Positions 22,094-33,640 of a DNA stretch of 64,000 bases are shown one piece after another (within the stretch, counting starts at the first letter, position 1; each line of letters starts with the position of its first letter). The DNA comes from Selaginella moellendorffii (Eukaryota; Streptophyta; Lycopodiopsida; Selaginellales; Selaginellaceae). The stretch is taken from NCBI RefSeq assembly GCF_000143415.4, contig NW_003314289.1, positions 1,771,157-1,835,156 of the forward strand, written 5' to 3'. The position numbers were made by a program, and so were the translations under genes. Below the pieces are notes generated by a model. It worked only from the letters and a program-made list of their open reading frames with translations, made no database searches and was not told the DNA's origin.

Positions 22094-22241
22094 CAAATAA
22101 AATGTTTTGTACAAAGGGATCAAGAACAATTGACACCACCTATAGATCCATAAATGCTTGCTTTTGATATTCCTCTAAATCCTGGCCCATCCACCAAAAG
22201 ACCTTAGCTATCTTCTATCCTTCTAAAAGGAAGTAATGCTT

Positions 22242-22414
22242 TGAAGTTCAAATGTACAACTACAATGCAATATACTATTATTAGCATATTAGGATTTTGA
22301 TAGCCATCAGATTAGTTTCAATCTTGACCACCCGCTATTGTATTTAAATTAGGGTTTTTGGGTTAATTGATATGCATATTTCTATATTCTATTTTCATAT
22401 TCCACACGCTCACA
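22242..22414 (+). repeat. Gypsy-B copy 2, 3' LTR
   Basis: About 173 bp alignable with the 175-bp LTRs at 47207-47381 and 52043-52217 (opposite strand), ending GCTCACA. Diverged but full length. Confidence 0.75.
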
Positions 22415-24591
22415 TATATATTATTACACCTTTACTTTAAAATTTAATCTATACTCTAGTGAAGATTGGGGATGTTCTGGAGCTCAGCCAAAGTTGAGCA
22501 GTGGATTCATCCACAAGAAGGAGAGCTAGCTCCAGAATCCTGCAGTTGCTAGTGGCTTCACATTCTTCTCAGGGATCTGTTGTTTGGATACTATAATGTT
22601 ATAAATAGTATAATGAATAATAATACATGTTTTTCTGCCAAAGGGTAAATGAATTTCTTCTGTTTTGCATAGGTAGCGAGGTGGTGGGAAACCCCTTGGT
22701 TGGCAGGGAAATCTCTCTCACTCCAAGGGTCCTGGGGAACTGGTCCCATCTCAAGACAGCTCTTGGGTGGTGCTAGAAGTTTGAGTGGAGCTGGCGTGTG
22801 GACATAGGCCATGTTCCAAGGATACCTCATTGTTGGATCTACTAGAGCTTGTAGCCACACTCATGAATCTCTGTGAAGGCACAGCACTCCTACCCCAAGC
22901 GGTGCAACTCGCAGGAGGCAGCGCTCCAAAGCTGGAGCCTGCAGTGAGACGAGCTGCAGCTTGAAGCAAGTCCACTCCAGCTCACGCTGGATTTGCCATT
23001 GTATGCAGCGCAATTGCCTAAGATCTCAGCAATAACACCGCTCACATTGAGAATCCTTGCACCCTGATCTAGGCCGTGCTGAGCTCCTCATCCAGAGTTT
23101 CTGAGGCAGCACACAGTATGAGACCATGTAAGCCTTGCAAGGATCCATGCCTCACAAGTGTAGCCTCCCAGTGTGTGTCCAGGCCACTGACATTCCTATA
23201 TTGCATAGCAGAAGGACAAAACTTTTTCTCCAACAGCATTGAGAGTGTTGTCTGTGGCATGAGGTCGAGCATACTGGGGGCCCCAGTCCTCAATGCAAAC
23301 GAGGCCACTCCTCATGTCCCTGGGAAGCCCCACTTGACTTTTGATTCCACATTGAGTGCTTCACATACCTGGCATCTTGATGACACAAAATGTCTGCTAT
23401 TTCCATGGAAATCCAGTCATGGGTGTTTAGCACAGCCATACGTTACAACCCCCAGGTGTGTATGCTTTCAAGGTATATTCATAGTAATTTAATATAAGCC
23501 ACACAAACAAAACCATGTGAATGTTTATGAATAAAATTGTTAATCATGAGGAGGTACATGATGTACGGCCAAGAAAAAGAATGAACAGGTCAGCCATTGG
23601 CAGCGGCATGACTTTACCTAGTATGCAGTCGTTCGAATTTTGGCTAGCGAGTGGTCTGAGTCGTACAACGATGGAGCTGAATGCAAGGGTGAAGCACTGG
23701 TATGATGGAGGCAATGGTGGCAAAGCACGGGCCTACAGTACATATCTCGCTCTGATAGTTTGCGCTGGAACTCCTTTACCATGGTAATGTATACTTGAAC
23801 TATGTAAGTCAACAAAGAAGAAAACAAATACCAGGGAAGCAAGCTCCATAAAAAGAAGAGAATCTGATGTGAATCCAAACTTGCCATAGAAAGTCAGGCC
23901 ATCTAATTCTGACAAGAACCATAGTTACATTTTATATATCAGACGGTTGAGACTTTGCATAAAGAAAACAGGTAGCTTCTTGCTGCTTTCCTGCTCTTAA
24001 AACACGTGTTTAACGCAAAACAAGTAGCAAACATTCTTTGACCACAAATTCCACTTGACTATAGATGACGTATGACATTGTCCTGCAAAAACCTTTGTTT
24101 CAAAAAGAAGGCTTGTCAAACACATCCTAAAGTTCTCAAGTTGCCAAAGACCACGTCTCGTCCTTTTGGAGACAGGATGGCCTACGCTGGAGCGAAGCAT
24201 GTAACGTGTTGTGCAGCTTGAGCCGCTTACAAAATTGGACTGAAATATACACAGCGTAAAACTTAGGCGGTGAATAGTGTCAGTATTGAGGAATTTTCAA
24301 TCCAGGGCTTCTTCTTCACAACATTGATCCAGAGAAGGAGCGGAAGTAAAAGATTGTCAAAGTTAGTAGTGACCCCTATACTGCTGTAATGGTATTCATA
24401 TATTTGTAGTAACAGAGGAAGCACTATACAGTCAACAATATGTTCTCTATTTCTTCTGTTTGTACGGTTCATTTTTAGAATTCCAGATGGAGACAAAGAA
24501 GTGAGAGAGAAAATGGTATTTACTCTTTTTAAAATTTACAAAAAAATGGGCCTGAGGGAATTTACCCAGAATCAAAACCGTCTATCACATA
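22415..24591. other. Unit-boundary spacer and ICS2 3' flank, no gene recognised
   Basis: 22415-22545 repeats the spacer at 5463-5630, then runs without a break into the flank that in unit 1 lies at the far side of the inversion (13973). This uninterrupted version defines the ancestral order. 22576-24591 is the reverse complement of the ICS1 3' flank plus about 280 bp missing there. The short frames on both strands show no recognisable domain. Confidence 0.65.
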
Positions 24592-26158
24592 TTAGCAGAC
24601 ACTGACCTGCCTGTAGTGGCTGGGTCTGCCGTCTGGATATGTCACCAGCGTCATTCTGTAGCCTTGACGCTTGAGAACCAACTGTTGACTCAACTCGAGC
24701 TGCTCACAGGCCATTTCTGTGGCCTGCATACTCGAACCTCGGATGACTTTGGAGTGCAGCAGCATGAACTTGCCATCTGCCAGCTCCACCACCGCGTTGT
24801 GCCATGGTGTTGGGATGTGGAAGTTCTTCTCCTCGGAAGAACGCTGCGCTGCCACTAGAGAGGAATGGATGATGTTGATGCCATACTTGGGACCTCTGTT
24901 TGGATGCGGGTGGATGGAAATGCGCAGCTGCAAAGGGAAGAGCCACTCCACCATGGCCGAGTATGCACGGTTCCTGAGGATCATGAGGAAGGCAACCTGG
25001 CTGCACAGCTTCTTCTTGGCCGACTTTGACGGGAGATTCTTGCAGCTCTTGTGTTCGTACAAGTCCTCGAGCATGAACCTGGAGAAGCCACGATATAGAT
25101 TGCGTGTCTCCGGGTCCTCCTTGATCTCCTTGGTGACGGTTGACTCGTCACATCCAAACAAGCACATGAGAGCTCGCCTGGCATTCTCTGCATTGGCGGT
25201 GAGCTCAGTCGCAACGGGATGCTCCACGGTGGTGTTGGAGATAAGCTTTGCAATGTCTTTGTCACTGTGGTTGTCCAGCAGAAACTCATCCAGGCGAAAG
25301 AAATTGACAAGGCCGGGATACAGATTGTGTGCCATCTCCCAAAACATCTCGCCGTAAGAATCCACAGCAGCGTCGTCCGAGCCGACGAGATCAGAGAAGA
25401 CATGGCCATCCGAGGCGACGTTGTAGTGCACGCCTGGAGCATACACGGCCTTGATGAGATCCGCAACAATCTTCATGGAATGGATGGCCAGCTCCTCGGC
25501 CTTGTCCGGGCACTTTCCCAGAGTCTTGTCGGGATTGCACGACTTGACTGGAAATGCGGGCAAGACGAACTCGAGTGGAATGTTTCTTGCGACGTGGTAC
25601 CTCACCTTGTCCGCAAACCTCTGCTTGCCCCCACTTGTGAACCACTGGTCGTGCTTTGGGAAGTGGATGTAATTCTTCTCGATGATGTCCACAACTTGGG
25701 AGGTGATGTCGTCCACCTCTTGAGGTGTGTGCGAGCTGAAGGGCTCCAGAAGGCAATCTCTGGTCATGACGCCGTTGTCCAGCAGCAGAGAGGCCAGATA
25801 GCTCATGCTCTCGCTGTCCTCCTCCTGGAGATTGGGATCCTGGATGAAAACCACGCCCTCGAACCCGCTCCCAATGTATCTCTCGTAGACGGGTGGCTGT
25901 CCACTCCTGGTCAGCTGCTGCTCCAAGCATGGAAATGGTGTACTTGTTCATCTCTGGAGCAACTGAGCGTGTGGCCTGCTTAGCCGCCTCTAAATCTTCC
26001 GCCTTGTCACTCGCGACCATGGAGGAGAACAAGAAATCACACTTTGCTGCTAGTACTGGGACATGCCTGGACGCAGATTGTGAGACGAAGCCAATCTCAC
26101 CACTCTCTCTGTGGATGTACAGGAATGCAATCTTGTCCTTTGGATATGAACTTGCCAT
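24592..26158 (-). pseudogene. Isocyanide synthase copy ICS2, one-base frameshift
   Basis: The same gene as ICS1, close to identical along its length, starting ATG at 26158 and ending TAA at 24592. One extra C (plus-strand GGG at 25891-25893 where ICS1 and ICS3 have two) shifts the frame after about codon 89, giving a chimeric product that would stop at about 255 residues. The remaining frame downstream, with all core motifs, is open to the normal stop. This is either a very young pseudogene or a one-base sequence error. The TATA box (26257-26264) and leader are intact. The complete-looking 3' part of a patatin-like lipase lies upstream on the same strand. Confidence 0.85.
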
Positions 26159-26602
26159 GGGTGTTATGAAGAAAAAGAGAAAATCTCAAATTTCAGGCTA
26201 GAGGATGGAAGATTGCAGACTGGGATCGATGAATTGTCTGGGTTTCCCTGGTTGGGCTTTTATACCAGGAAGCCGCCCGCCTTCCCGGTACCTACGCGCT
26301 TGACTGGAAAATTCTCAAACGTGGGCTGGGAAAATAGAACGCGATTGACAAAGTCACACAACTGACCATGAAGCTTCACACGTAGTTTCTTGTTTGTTTC
26401 TTTTGACAACGTTTGATTCTTTTCACAACCATGTAGAACAAGGAATCTTTTGTCAAGGCCTGGTTTTTCTTCTCTTCTTCTTTGTGTACAAATGCTAGTC
26501 TCTAGAGAATGGTGTCTCAAAGAATCTCTATAATTCGGTTCCAGATTTTCTTACCTTTGCATGAATGCTTCTAGTATGACACAGCAATCGTTTGTTGCAT
26601 CT
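26159..26602 (-). promoter_or_regulatory. ICS2 promoter region
   Basis: TATAAAAG (minus strand, 26257-26264) and the conserved leader. From about 26320 to 26460 the sequence weakly resembles the PDR1 upstream region (shared blocks such as TTGACAAC, CACAACCATGTAGAACAAG versus GACAACCACGTAAAACAAG). The lipase stop codon is at 26603, so this 444 bp separates the two genes, which lie head to tail. Confidence 0.6.
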
Positions 26603-27640
26603 TCAAACTGGAGCAGCCTTGCCTCTAAAACTGATCAAAGGATTTGCATTTGCCCACACTGCAGCATCCTTGTAGCCCAGGACATAGAGCTCATCTAATA
26701 CTGCATCTCCAGCCAGTTCTAAAGCCCAGTTTAAAAGCTGCAAAACAGTCGAGAAATTTACTAAATACCTTTATTATTTCTGTACCTGTCTTGGAGAGGC
26801 TCGGTTGTCGGGATTACAGTCCGGGCTGATACCCACTGTGTCTTGAAGACCGAGGCGCTTGGCAGAAAAGGCACACACTCGTACCTGTGTAAAAGCAAAG
26901 CGAAAGTTTCAGAAGCCAACTCAAATCTTACCAAGTGACACGAAAGAACCGTTGTTTCAGCAGCTGAAGGGGGCATGAAGAGTGTGAACCCGCCGTTGAT
27001 GCACAGTCTGTTCTTGAAGACAGTAACAGGTCGTGGTGCTAGATAACTAAAAACCAGTCAATCTTCCATCTTAATGGAACGCAATAGCAAACTACTTACT
27101 TGGGAATGAAACACGACGTAAGCAAAGCGTTGATCAGATCTTCTTTGGAATCAAACTGGTCAACGAGCAGGCCTCTTGGTACTCGAAAGAGTTGCGTGAT
27201 TGCAACTGCAAAGAGAAGTAGTGAACTTAGCATGACACAAGGGAGAGAGAAAAGAGACAGCTCCATACCTCTGATCCTCCCGCTCGCCTTAACGTGCGCG
27301 TCATCGGGCATAACTTTGTACAAAACTCTCCTCAGCACAGCCTAGTGATGGAGACAATAAAGAGGAGCTCTGAGCAAACTAGACACAGACTCAGTACCTC
27401 GAGAGATCTCTCTTACCCCGAGCCTGAAAGCAGTCCCATTGGCACGACAATCTTGTGCTAGATCCTTGGTTGCGACCAGTGCGTCTTGCATGCTCATCCC
27501 TGCCACTACAACAGCATAAACGAGCGCTCCAGCCGACGATCCAGCTAAAGGAGTATCCTCCTACGAAGATAGAAAAGCAGAAAATGGAGAAGAGTTGGAG
27601 CTCGATCGTACCGTGATATAGTTCCGCTCCATGAGGCACT
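26603..27640 (-). pseudogene. Patatin-like phospholipase, 5'-truncated by Gypsy-A
   Basis: Six clean exons on the minus strand: 27417-27560, 27269-27341, 27100-27205, 26932-27046, 26786-26884, 26603-26737, plus a partial exon 27612-27640. All introns have GT-AG ends and phases agree, giving about 190 codons to a normal stop. The first full exon encodes LAGSSAGAL, the GXSXG nucleophile motif of patatin-like lipases; the next exons give VPRGLLVDQFDSKEDLINAL, SCFIPNYLAP, CINGG and the SPDCNPDNR region. Patatin-domain enzymes release fatty acids from glycerolipids. The sequence 5' of 27640 is Gypsy-A, so the N-terminal part including the oxyanion glycine motif is missing. The catalytic Asp is usually in a DGG/DGA motif; here the position reads NGG, which may remove activity. 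Confidence 0.75.
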
Positions 27641-28031
27641 TCCACTTTACCAATTCGAGCCTCAATCTCATAAGGCCCTGCAAACCTGCGTAAGGAACTC
27701 AAGATCAATTCATTTACAGGAATACATGCATTTTTACCTTTGGGTCAACTTCTAGCTGATCCCACTTGGTAGCCTGAGGTTCTTGGTGTTCAACCACACC
27801 TTCTCCCCATAGCTCACCCATTGATAACTTCCCATGGACTCACCCCTATGCTCGAATGTGGTGAGTTGTTATAACATATTTCTGTAAGTCCCAAATGACT
27901 TACCCAATTGGTCTAGTCTCCCGAGACATAACATTGCAAATAATCCTCCAACTGCCTATTCACCCTTTCCGGTTGCCCGTCTATCAAGAAGTGTTAGTGC
28001 CATCAAACTTGACTTAATACCTATTACCTGT

Positions 28032-28760
28032 CTATGGGTGATAGGCTATGCTGAATTTCAACTTGGTGCAATATTGTTCCAAGAGTGTTCTCCAGAACCT
28101 ATTGGTGAAGATCTTATCTCGATCTGAGATAATCTCTTCTGGCCTTCCCCGCACTTGAACCACTTGTTCAAAGAACAGCTTTGCCACACCTTTTGCATCC
28201 ACTTCTGTTGTGGTGGGTATGAAATGTGCCATCTTCGAAAATCGATCCACCACCACAAATATCGCATCGAACCCCTTGCTTGGGGGGAGTCCCGTGATGA
28301 AGTCCATCATAAAACATTTCCACGGACGATCTAGAATTGGGATGCTTTGTAGCAAGCCCCCACTAGCTTTAGTCACGGCTTTGACCTGCTGATATGTTAG
28401 ACATGTCTTTACATAGTCTTGGACGTCCTTAGCCATATCTGGCTAGTGGTACTTCTTCTTGAGTAAGCCCATTGTCTTGGGCACTCCGCCGTATCCCACA
28501 AAAGGTCTGTCATGACACTCTTTTAAGGCTACCTTCCTTAGTTCCCCTTCTGGAACATACACCCTCGTTTGCTTGTAATATATGAGTCTATTGCGTTCCA
28601 CATAGCCCGTTTTCTCTTCCGTTGGCAGCTCACCTCTCTGGTGAGCTTCCCATGCCTCTAGATTCCTCAGCAACACTTCTTGTGCTAGACCATCGTTCTT
28701 GTATGCAGTCCGCATATCATCCCAAAAGGTTGTTGTTGTGTTGGATATTGCCAACTTTAA
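28032..28760 (-). pseudogene. int: Gypsy-A copy 3 integrase
   Basis: Zinc-binding segment (CLTYQQVK, where the last pair Cys has become Tyr), catalytic core FMMDFITGLPPSKGFD..VVVDRFSKMAHFIPTT, and the second Asp region IISDRDKIFTN. Stops near 28440 and 28032. The catalytic-core frame is otherwise open for 134 codons. Confidence 0.8.
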
Positions 28761-28769
28761 GCTCGCTTT

Positions 28770-29207
28770 TCAACTAAGCGCATCTGCCACGATGTTGCTC
28801 TTCCCAAGCTTGTACAGAATCTCGCAATCAAACTCAGCCAAAGCATTGGCCCACCGACCTTGTTTTCCCCTCAGGCTGGGTTGTGACAAGAAGTGTTTCG
28901 TTGCCACATTGTCTATATAAACTTTAAAGTGTCTCCCAAGGTAGTGTTGCCACTCCTTGAGCGCCTTGACCACCGCAAACAATTCCTTCTCATGGGCAGG
29001 CCACTTCCATTAAGCCTTATCCAGCTTCTTCGAGAAGAACGCTACTGGATGGTTGTCTTGCTTCAAAATTGTGCCCAACGCAAAGTCTGAAGCATCCGTT
29101 TCTACCTCAAAGTCATTACCAAAGTTTGGTAATGCTAACATGGGAGCCTTCCTCAACTTCCCCTTGAGGTGGACGAATGCTGCCTCGCATTCTACTGTCC
29201 ATACCAT
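28770..29207 (-). pseudogene. Gypsy-A copy 3 RNase H
   Basis: Contains ETDASDFALGTILKQ (first catalytic Asp context TDAS), an AVVKALKEWQHYL segment and the end of the domain KSNIVADALS. A stop near 29010 splits it. It would degrade RNA in the RNA-DNA hybrid. Confidence 0.8.
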
Positions 29208-29330
29208 CTTCCCTTTTCCCGTTTGGTTTGTTAAGGGTAGGGCTACTCTAGAATAGTGTCTGATAAACTTTCAATAGTAGTTGCATAGCCCAAAGAATGC
29301 CCTTAACTCGTGTACATTCGATGGTCGCTC

Positions 29331-30074
29331 TCAATCCTGGATCGCTTGGACCTTCTCAGGGTCCACCTTGAGCTCGTCCTTGCCCACCACATGCCCGAGA
29401 AACTTTACCTCTTGTTGAGCAAAGTCACATTTGCTCTCTTTAGCATATAGCTGGTGTTCTTTTAGTTTCTCAAACACCTTCGTCAAGTGTTTGGTATGCT
29501 CCTCTAGCATTTCGCTATACATCAGGATGTCGTTAATATAGACGACCACAAAGTGATTCAGATAGGGTACAAAGATATGGTTCATCAATGCCGAAAATGT
29601 TGCCGGCACATTGCATAGCCTGAAGGGCATCACCAGAAACTCGAAGCTCCCATACCTCATTTGACAGGTTGTCTTATCAACATCTTCTTCTGCTACCCTG
29701 ATCTGGTAGTATCCTAACCTTAGGTCAATCCTTGAGAAGTATTTTGCCTTTCCCAACCTATCGAATAGGTCCTCAATCCTTGGCAAAGGGTACTTGTTCT
29801 TCTTTGTATACTTGTTGAGCAATCGGTAGTCTATGCACATGCGCATAAATCCATCTTTCTTTTTCACAAATAGCACTGGCGCCCCATACGGCGACTTGCT
29901 CAATCTAACATACCCTTTGTCCACCAACTCCTCTAGTTGGCGCTTGAGCTCCGCGAGTTCTTTTTCATTCAAACGATAAGGGGGACGAACCACCGCCTTA
30001 GCACCCTCGACTAGCTCAATTTTATGCTCTATCGGTTGTGTGGGGGGCAACCCCGCTGGTAGCTCCTCCAGCAT
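29331..30074 (-). pseudogene. pol: Gypsy-A copy 3 reverse transcriptase
   Basis: A 247-codon open stretch covering RT from the conserved 'PYR' start through the fingers ([13 protein letters not shown]), palm ([27 protein letters not shown]) and the catalytic box, which here reads YINDILMYS. Functional enzymes have Y-x-D-D, so the first catalytic aspartate of the pair is replaced by Asn. The normal PFGL/CNAP segment reads [11 protein letters not shown]. Confidence 0.85.
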
Positions 30075-30485
30075 GGTATCCTAGAATTGGTCCAACACCC
30101 GCTGGATCACTAAAGGTACTTCTTTCGTTCCTGTCTTTTTGTCACTTCTCACCGAGAGTAAGCACAAAAATGCAGCCTTGGTCCCGTTAGTGAGTTGTCC
30201 TCTCGTGGACACCAAGTTTAGGTATGAATCTTTGGCCTTGCATTACCCTACCTTTAAATCCTGGGCCTCCACCCTAGATCTTCTTCCTTGGGCATTTGCT
30301 ATTACCACAAGGTTCCTACCTTGTCCATGTAGAGCTACCATGAACCGATTGAACTAATCCATCCCGAAGATCACATCAAATCCCGCCATGTCCAATATAG
30401 TGAAATCCATGTCTACTTTCCAAGTCCCTACTTCGACTCTCACTTGTCGAAGTACCTCATCGGTGCTTTGGCTACCTTGAACAAA

Positions 30486-31930
30486 CTATATAGTCCTTGG
30501 TTCGCCCAGCCGCTGCACTGTTAGTCCGACTTGCCGGATTATGTCTGCAGCCACAAAATTATCCAAAGCACCCGTGTCAATAAGGATCTTAATAAAGCTA
30601 CCTCCGAGCTTCTCTCGGAGGGCTAATAGATGTCGCGAATGACTCTCTACCAAAATTCCTCGTGTAATGAGTAACTTTGAGCTAGGGACTCGATTACATA
30701 CCTCAGTTTGGACTTCAATGGCCATATTGGCTCTGGCCTTCTTCGAGTAGGGACATTCCCTTGAAAAGTGTCCCACTTCACCGCAGTTGTAGCATATGTT
30801 ATTTCCCACGCTGCTAAATTACTTGACCTTCTTATCCATGGGTTTGTCTCTTTTTGCTTGACTCCCCCACATACTTGCTCGCTGGCCACTGGATTCGCCT
30901 TTCCGGAACCCCGAGGACTCATTCTTAGATAAACTTTTCTTGAATTTCCCTTTGCTATATATTTCCCTTGGTTTGGCCCCTTTCCTAAACGTGGACCCCG
31001 ACCCTATCGTGTTCCCCTTTCATAGGTTATCATTGAAATGCACCTTGATAGCCGCATCCAACACTTCTTTGTAATTGGTCAGGTTCCAATGCATCACCTC
31101 GCCACGAGCCCAGATTTGCAAGCCCGATATGAAGGCATGGAATGCATCCATATCCCTCATGTCCGTGACAAGTATCCTCTTTGCTATAAACCCATTCACA
31201 TACTTCTGAATGGTTCCGGTCTGCTTCAACCTACTTAGCTAGTCTCTTAGATGCAGAGTAGCATTCGGAGGAACGTAAGTCGCGCAAATTCTCGCCTTCA
31301 TCATGTCCCAAGTGGCCACCGGTCCTTTGTTGGCCTCTGTCGTTCTCCACCAAGACATGGCATTATCTTCCAAGTATGGTTTTGCACATGGGACCTTCTC
31401 CGAGCTCGGTAACGGCAATGCTCGAAAATAGTCCTCCATATCATAAAACCAATCCTCCACCACCTTATAGTCGTTCACTCCCTTGAAGACCGGTGGGGGC
31501 TTTGGTTTGTACTTGGGAACTACCTGAGGGATTGATTCCACTTCGGTCTGTTCAACCTTGTTTGGTTCTGCCTCAGTCCCTACCGAAGGGTGTGCACCTT
31601 CTATGCTGCCAGCATCCACAGTCTTTCGCTTTTTTTTTTCTGCTTCTTGTCATGCTTTAGCTTGCATACGAGAGTCTCCAGCAGGGCATTGGTCTGTGCC
31701 AATTGTCCTTCTAGAACGTCCAATCGAGCCTTGGACGACCGCACCTCACCACCAGACTCTTGTTTGGAAATTTCCTCACTAGAGTCCTCCTCATGCAAGG
31801 ATTCCTCATCCATTGCCTTTTGTTCGACCGGAGGCTCTAGCTCTGGAGGAGGTTCCGTCTCTGTCTTGGTTCGTTTACCTACCTTTGCTATCTCCCAGCA
31901 ATCCGCCTCTATCCTTTGCTAGAACTGAGG
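30486..31930 (-). pseudogene. gag: Gypsy-A copy 3 gag and protease
   Basis: N-terminal coiled, charged region (31601-31930; ARLDVLEGQLAQTNALLETL), gag core (31020-31619) including PPPVFKGVNDYKVVEDWF, a zinc knuckle CYNCGEVGHFSREC (about 30740-30790) and protease DTGALDNF (about 30560-30585). Stops or frameshifts near 31235, 30990 and 30820 divide it. This copy shows the sequence that spans the break in copy 2. Confidence 0.8.
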
Positions 31931-31950
31931 AAAAGGCTCCGATACCAAAT

Positions 31951-33053
31951 TGTAAGCCATAAATTTTTCCTTTCCAATTTATTTTTTCCAATTTAGGGGG
32001 ATTGGGAGAGATTTGGGAATTCGTGGATGGATGGCTAACGCTCCGTTGCTCATGTAGTGAGTAGCTGAAACCAAGTAGGACCAAGTAAGAGCTGGTACCA
32101 TAGGTGGGAATCTTGGCGAGGGAACTTAGCAAAAGTCAATGTAGTGCTGGACTCTGGGTTAGATTAGACTTAAGGTTTGGCTACACTCCCCGCAGGCACA
32201 AGCAGCCAAGCACACCAAGCCTCTAAGTTCCTAACATGATCATGGGACCCTTTATATCCCAAGTCTTGGGTGCAACACTTGCTTTGGGACGCCGGGGCGA
32301 AACACTGTGGCCTAACAGCCTGGTATGGGTACCTCTACCCCCCCCCCACTTCCATCCCGAAGGAAGGCACAAGCCCCTAGGAAGGGCGAGGACCAATGAG
32401 CCGCATGGTACTCAAATGGGGCACCACTCCACATGAGCCGGGAGCACTGCAATCGGTTTCACTTTCGGGAGTGGGAGCTACTCTTGAGCACTTCTTGGGG
32501 TGGCCCTCCGGCACCACCCAAGTCCCTACTCACTCCCACCCAAGGCCCCTCAGCCCTAGTATCAACCTCAAGTCAGTTTAGAAGCACCACTGGAGAGTTC
32601 CTTCAAGATTGGTTCCTAGACCTCACTATCCCTACTATACTTTTGGAACCCCCTGCAGCCCCCCCCCCCCCCCCCCCCCGGGAGACGCACGCTTTGGGGG
32701 CTTTCACCCCTTGACCCGTATTAGTACTCGGACTCGGTCTCGGACTCGACCTCGGACTCGATCTCGGACCTGACTTCGGACTCGGTCTCGGACTCGATCT
32801 CGGACTCGATCTTAGACCCGATCTCGAACTCGACTTCAGACTCGACCTCGGACTCAGTCTCGAACCCGATTTGGATCTCGGACTCGGTCTCCGATTCGGC
32901 CTCAGACTCGATCCCGGACTCTATCACGAACTCGGTCTCAGAGTCGGTCTTGGACTCGATCTTCGACTCGGTCCCATCCGATGAACTCTTTGTCATTTTG
33001 GTCATGCTTTCGGGGATCCTTTAGCCTACGACATCTTGGCGAGTTGGTTCCTT
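31951..33053 (-). repeat. Gypsy-A copy 3, partial 5' LTR
   Basis: Matches 8530-9511 except that the outer end is missing (cut after the 'GGTTCCTTAT' region) and an extra block is present near 32150-32560. A run of about 20 C at 32660-32680 and the hexamer array (32720-32985) lie inside. Confidence 0.75.
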
Positions 33054-33640
33054 ATACAGTGATGCAATTTAACATTCATTTTCAAGCCTTTTGTTTTGTG
33101 TAAAGCCAAATAATGCTTTTCACTTGGTACAATGTTTGTGAGACATTGCTTTTTCCACTTTTTATTGCTTGTGTTTTAACTCCACTTTCTGTGGGATATG
33201 GTCCTGTTTCAATGGAGGTTAATGTTATTGCTTCCCGAGTTCATAGACAAGGGCAATGATGTGGTCATGGCCATGATGTTCATTGTTGAACGTGTGATAA
33301 AATTAGTCATGTTAGCATTGGCATCCTCCATTTCCTGAGTGGAGACCTTGATGTTAGCAACAACTTGTTGGTGCTGTTGCAGTGGAAGGTTAAAACATCG
33401 AGATGCTTCTAAGAAACAAAAAGTCATGCAAGTAGTAGATGGTCCTTGTGTGAATAAATTTGTGACCTTTCTATTTTTCTTTCGGGAGTATTATCAAAGG
33501 GTTCATTTGGCACAAGTTCATTTCTCCTATTATTTTATCTGTGTTAATTAATACAAGCTTAAGTTTATCTTTTATTGCTTAGTTTGTAGCCACATATTGC
33601 TATCTACAATTACGTCATGTGGCAGAGCTAGTCTAGTCAT
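33054..33640 (+). mobile_element. Gypsy-B gag/protease fragment
   Basis: Plus-strand piece of gag starting mid-gene (equivalent to 15597 onward) that lacks the 1.6-kb insertion: 'GAACGTGTGATAAAATTAGTC' at about 33289 is continuous. It therefore shows the pre-insertion state of the site filled at 15792 and 34734. No open frame. Confidence 0.65.

Larger units (their letters stand above)
15236..22414 (+). mobile_element. Gypsy-B copy 2, decayed, with nested insertions
   Basis: Plus-strand Ty3/gypsy element identified by comparison with 47207-52217. In order: gag pieces (15300-15790, the first about 180 bp inverted), a 1.6-kb LTR-like insertion (15792-17420), zinc-knuckle and protease remnants (17420-18600), RT (about 18780-19620), RNase H (19627-20088), integrase (about 20300-21900), C-terminal region (21900-22230) and 3' LTR (22242-22414). 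Two Cassandra elements interrupt it. Stops are frequent and it is inactive. No host gene is visible in this 7-kb stretch. Confidence 0.8.
27641..33053 (-). mobile_element. Gypsy-A copy 3 (most complete interior)
   Basis: Minus-strand chromovirus with, from the 5' side: partial 5' LTR (31951-33053), primer site TTTGGTATCGGAGCC (about 31937-31951), gag (about 30650-31930), protease (30500-30640), RT (29331-30074), RNase H (28770-29207) and integrase (28032-28760). The 3' end is cut near 27641, so the chromodomain and 3' LTR are missing. Several stops separate the domains. The 5' LTR is also cut at about 33053. Confidence 0.85.
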
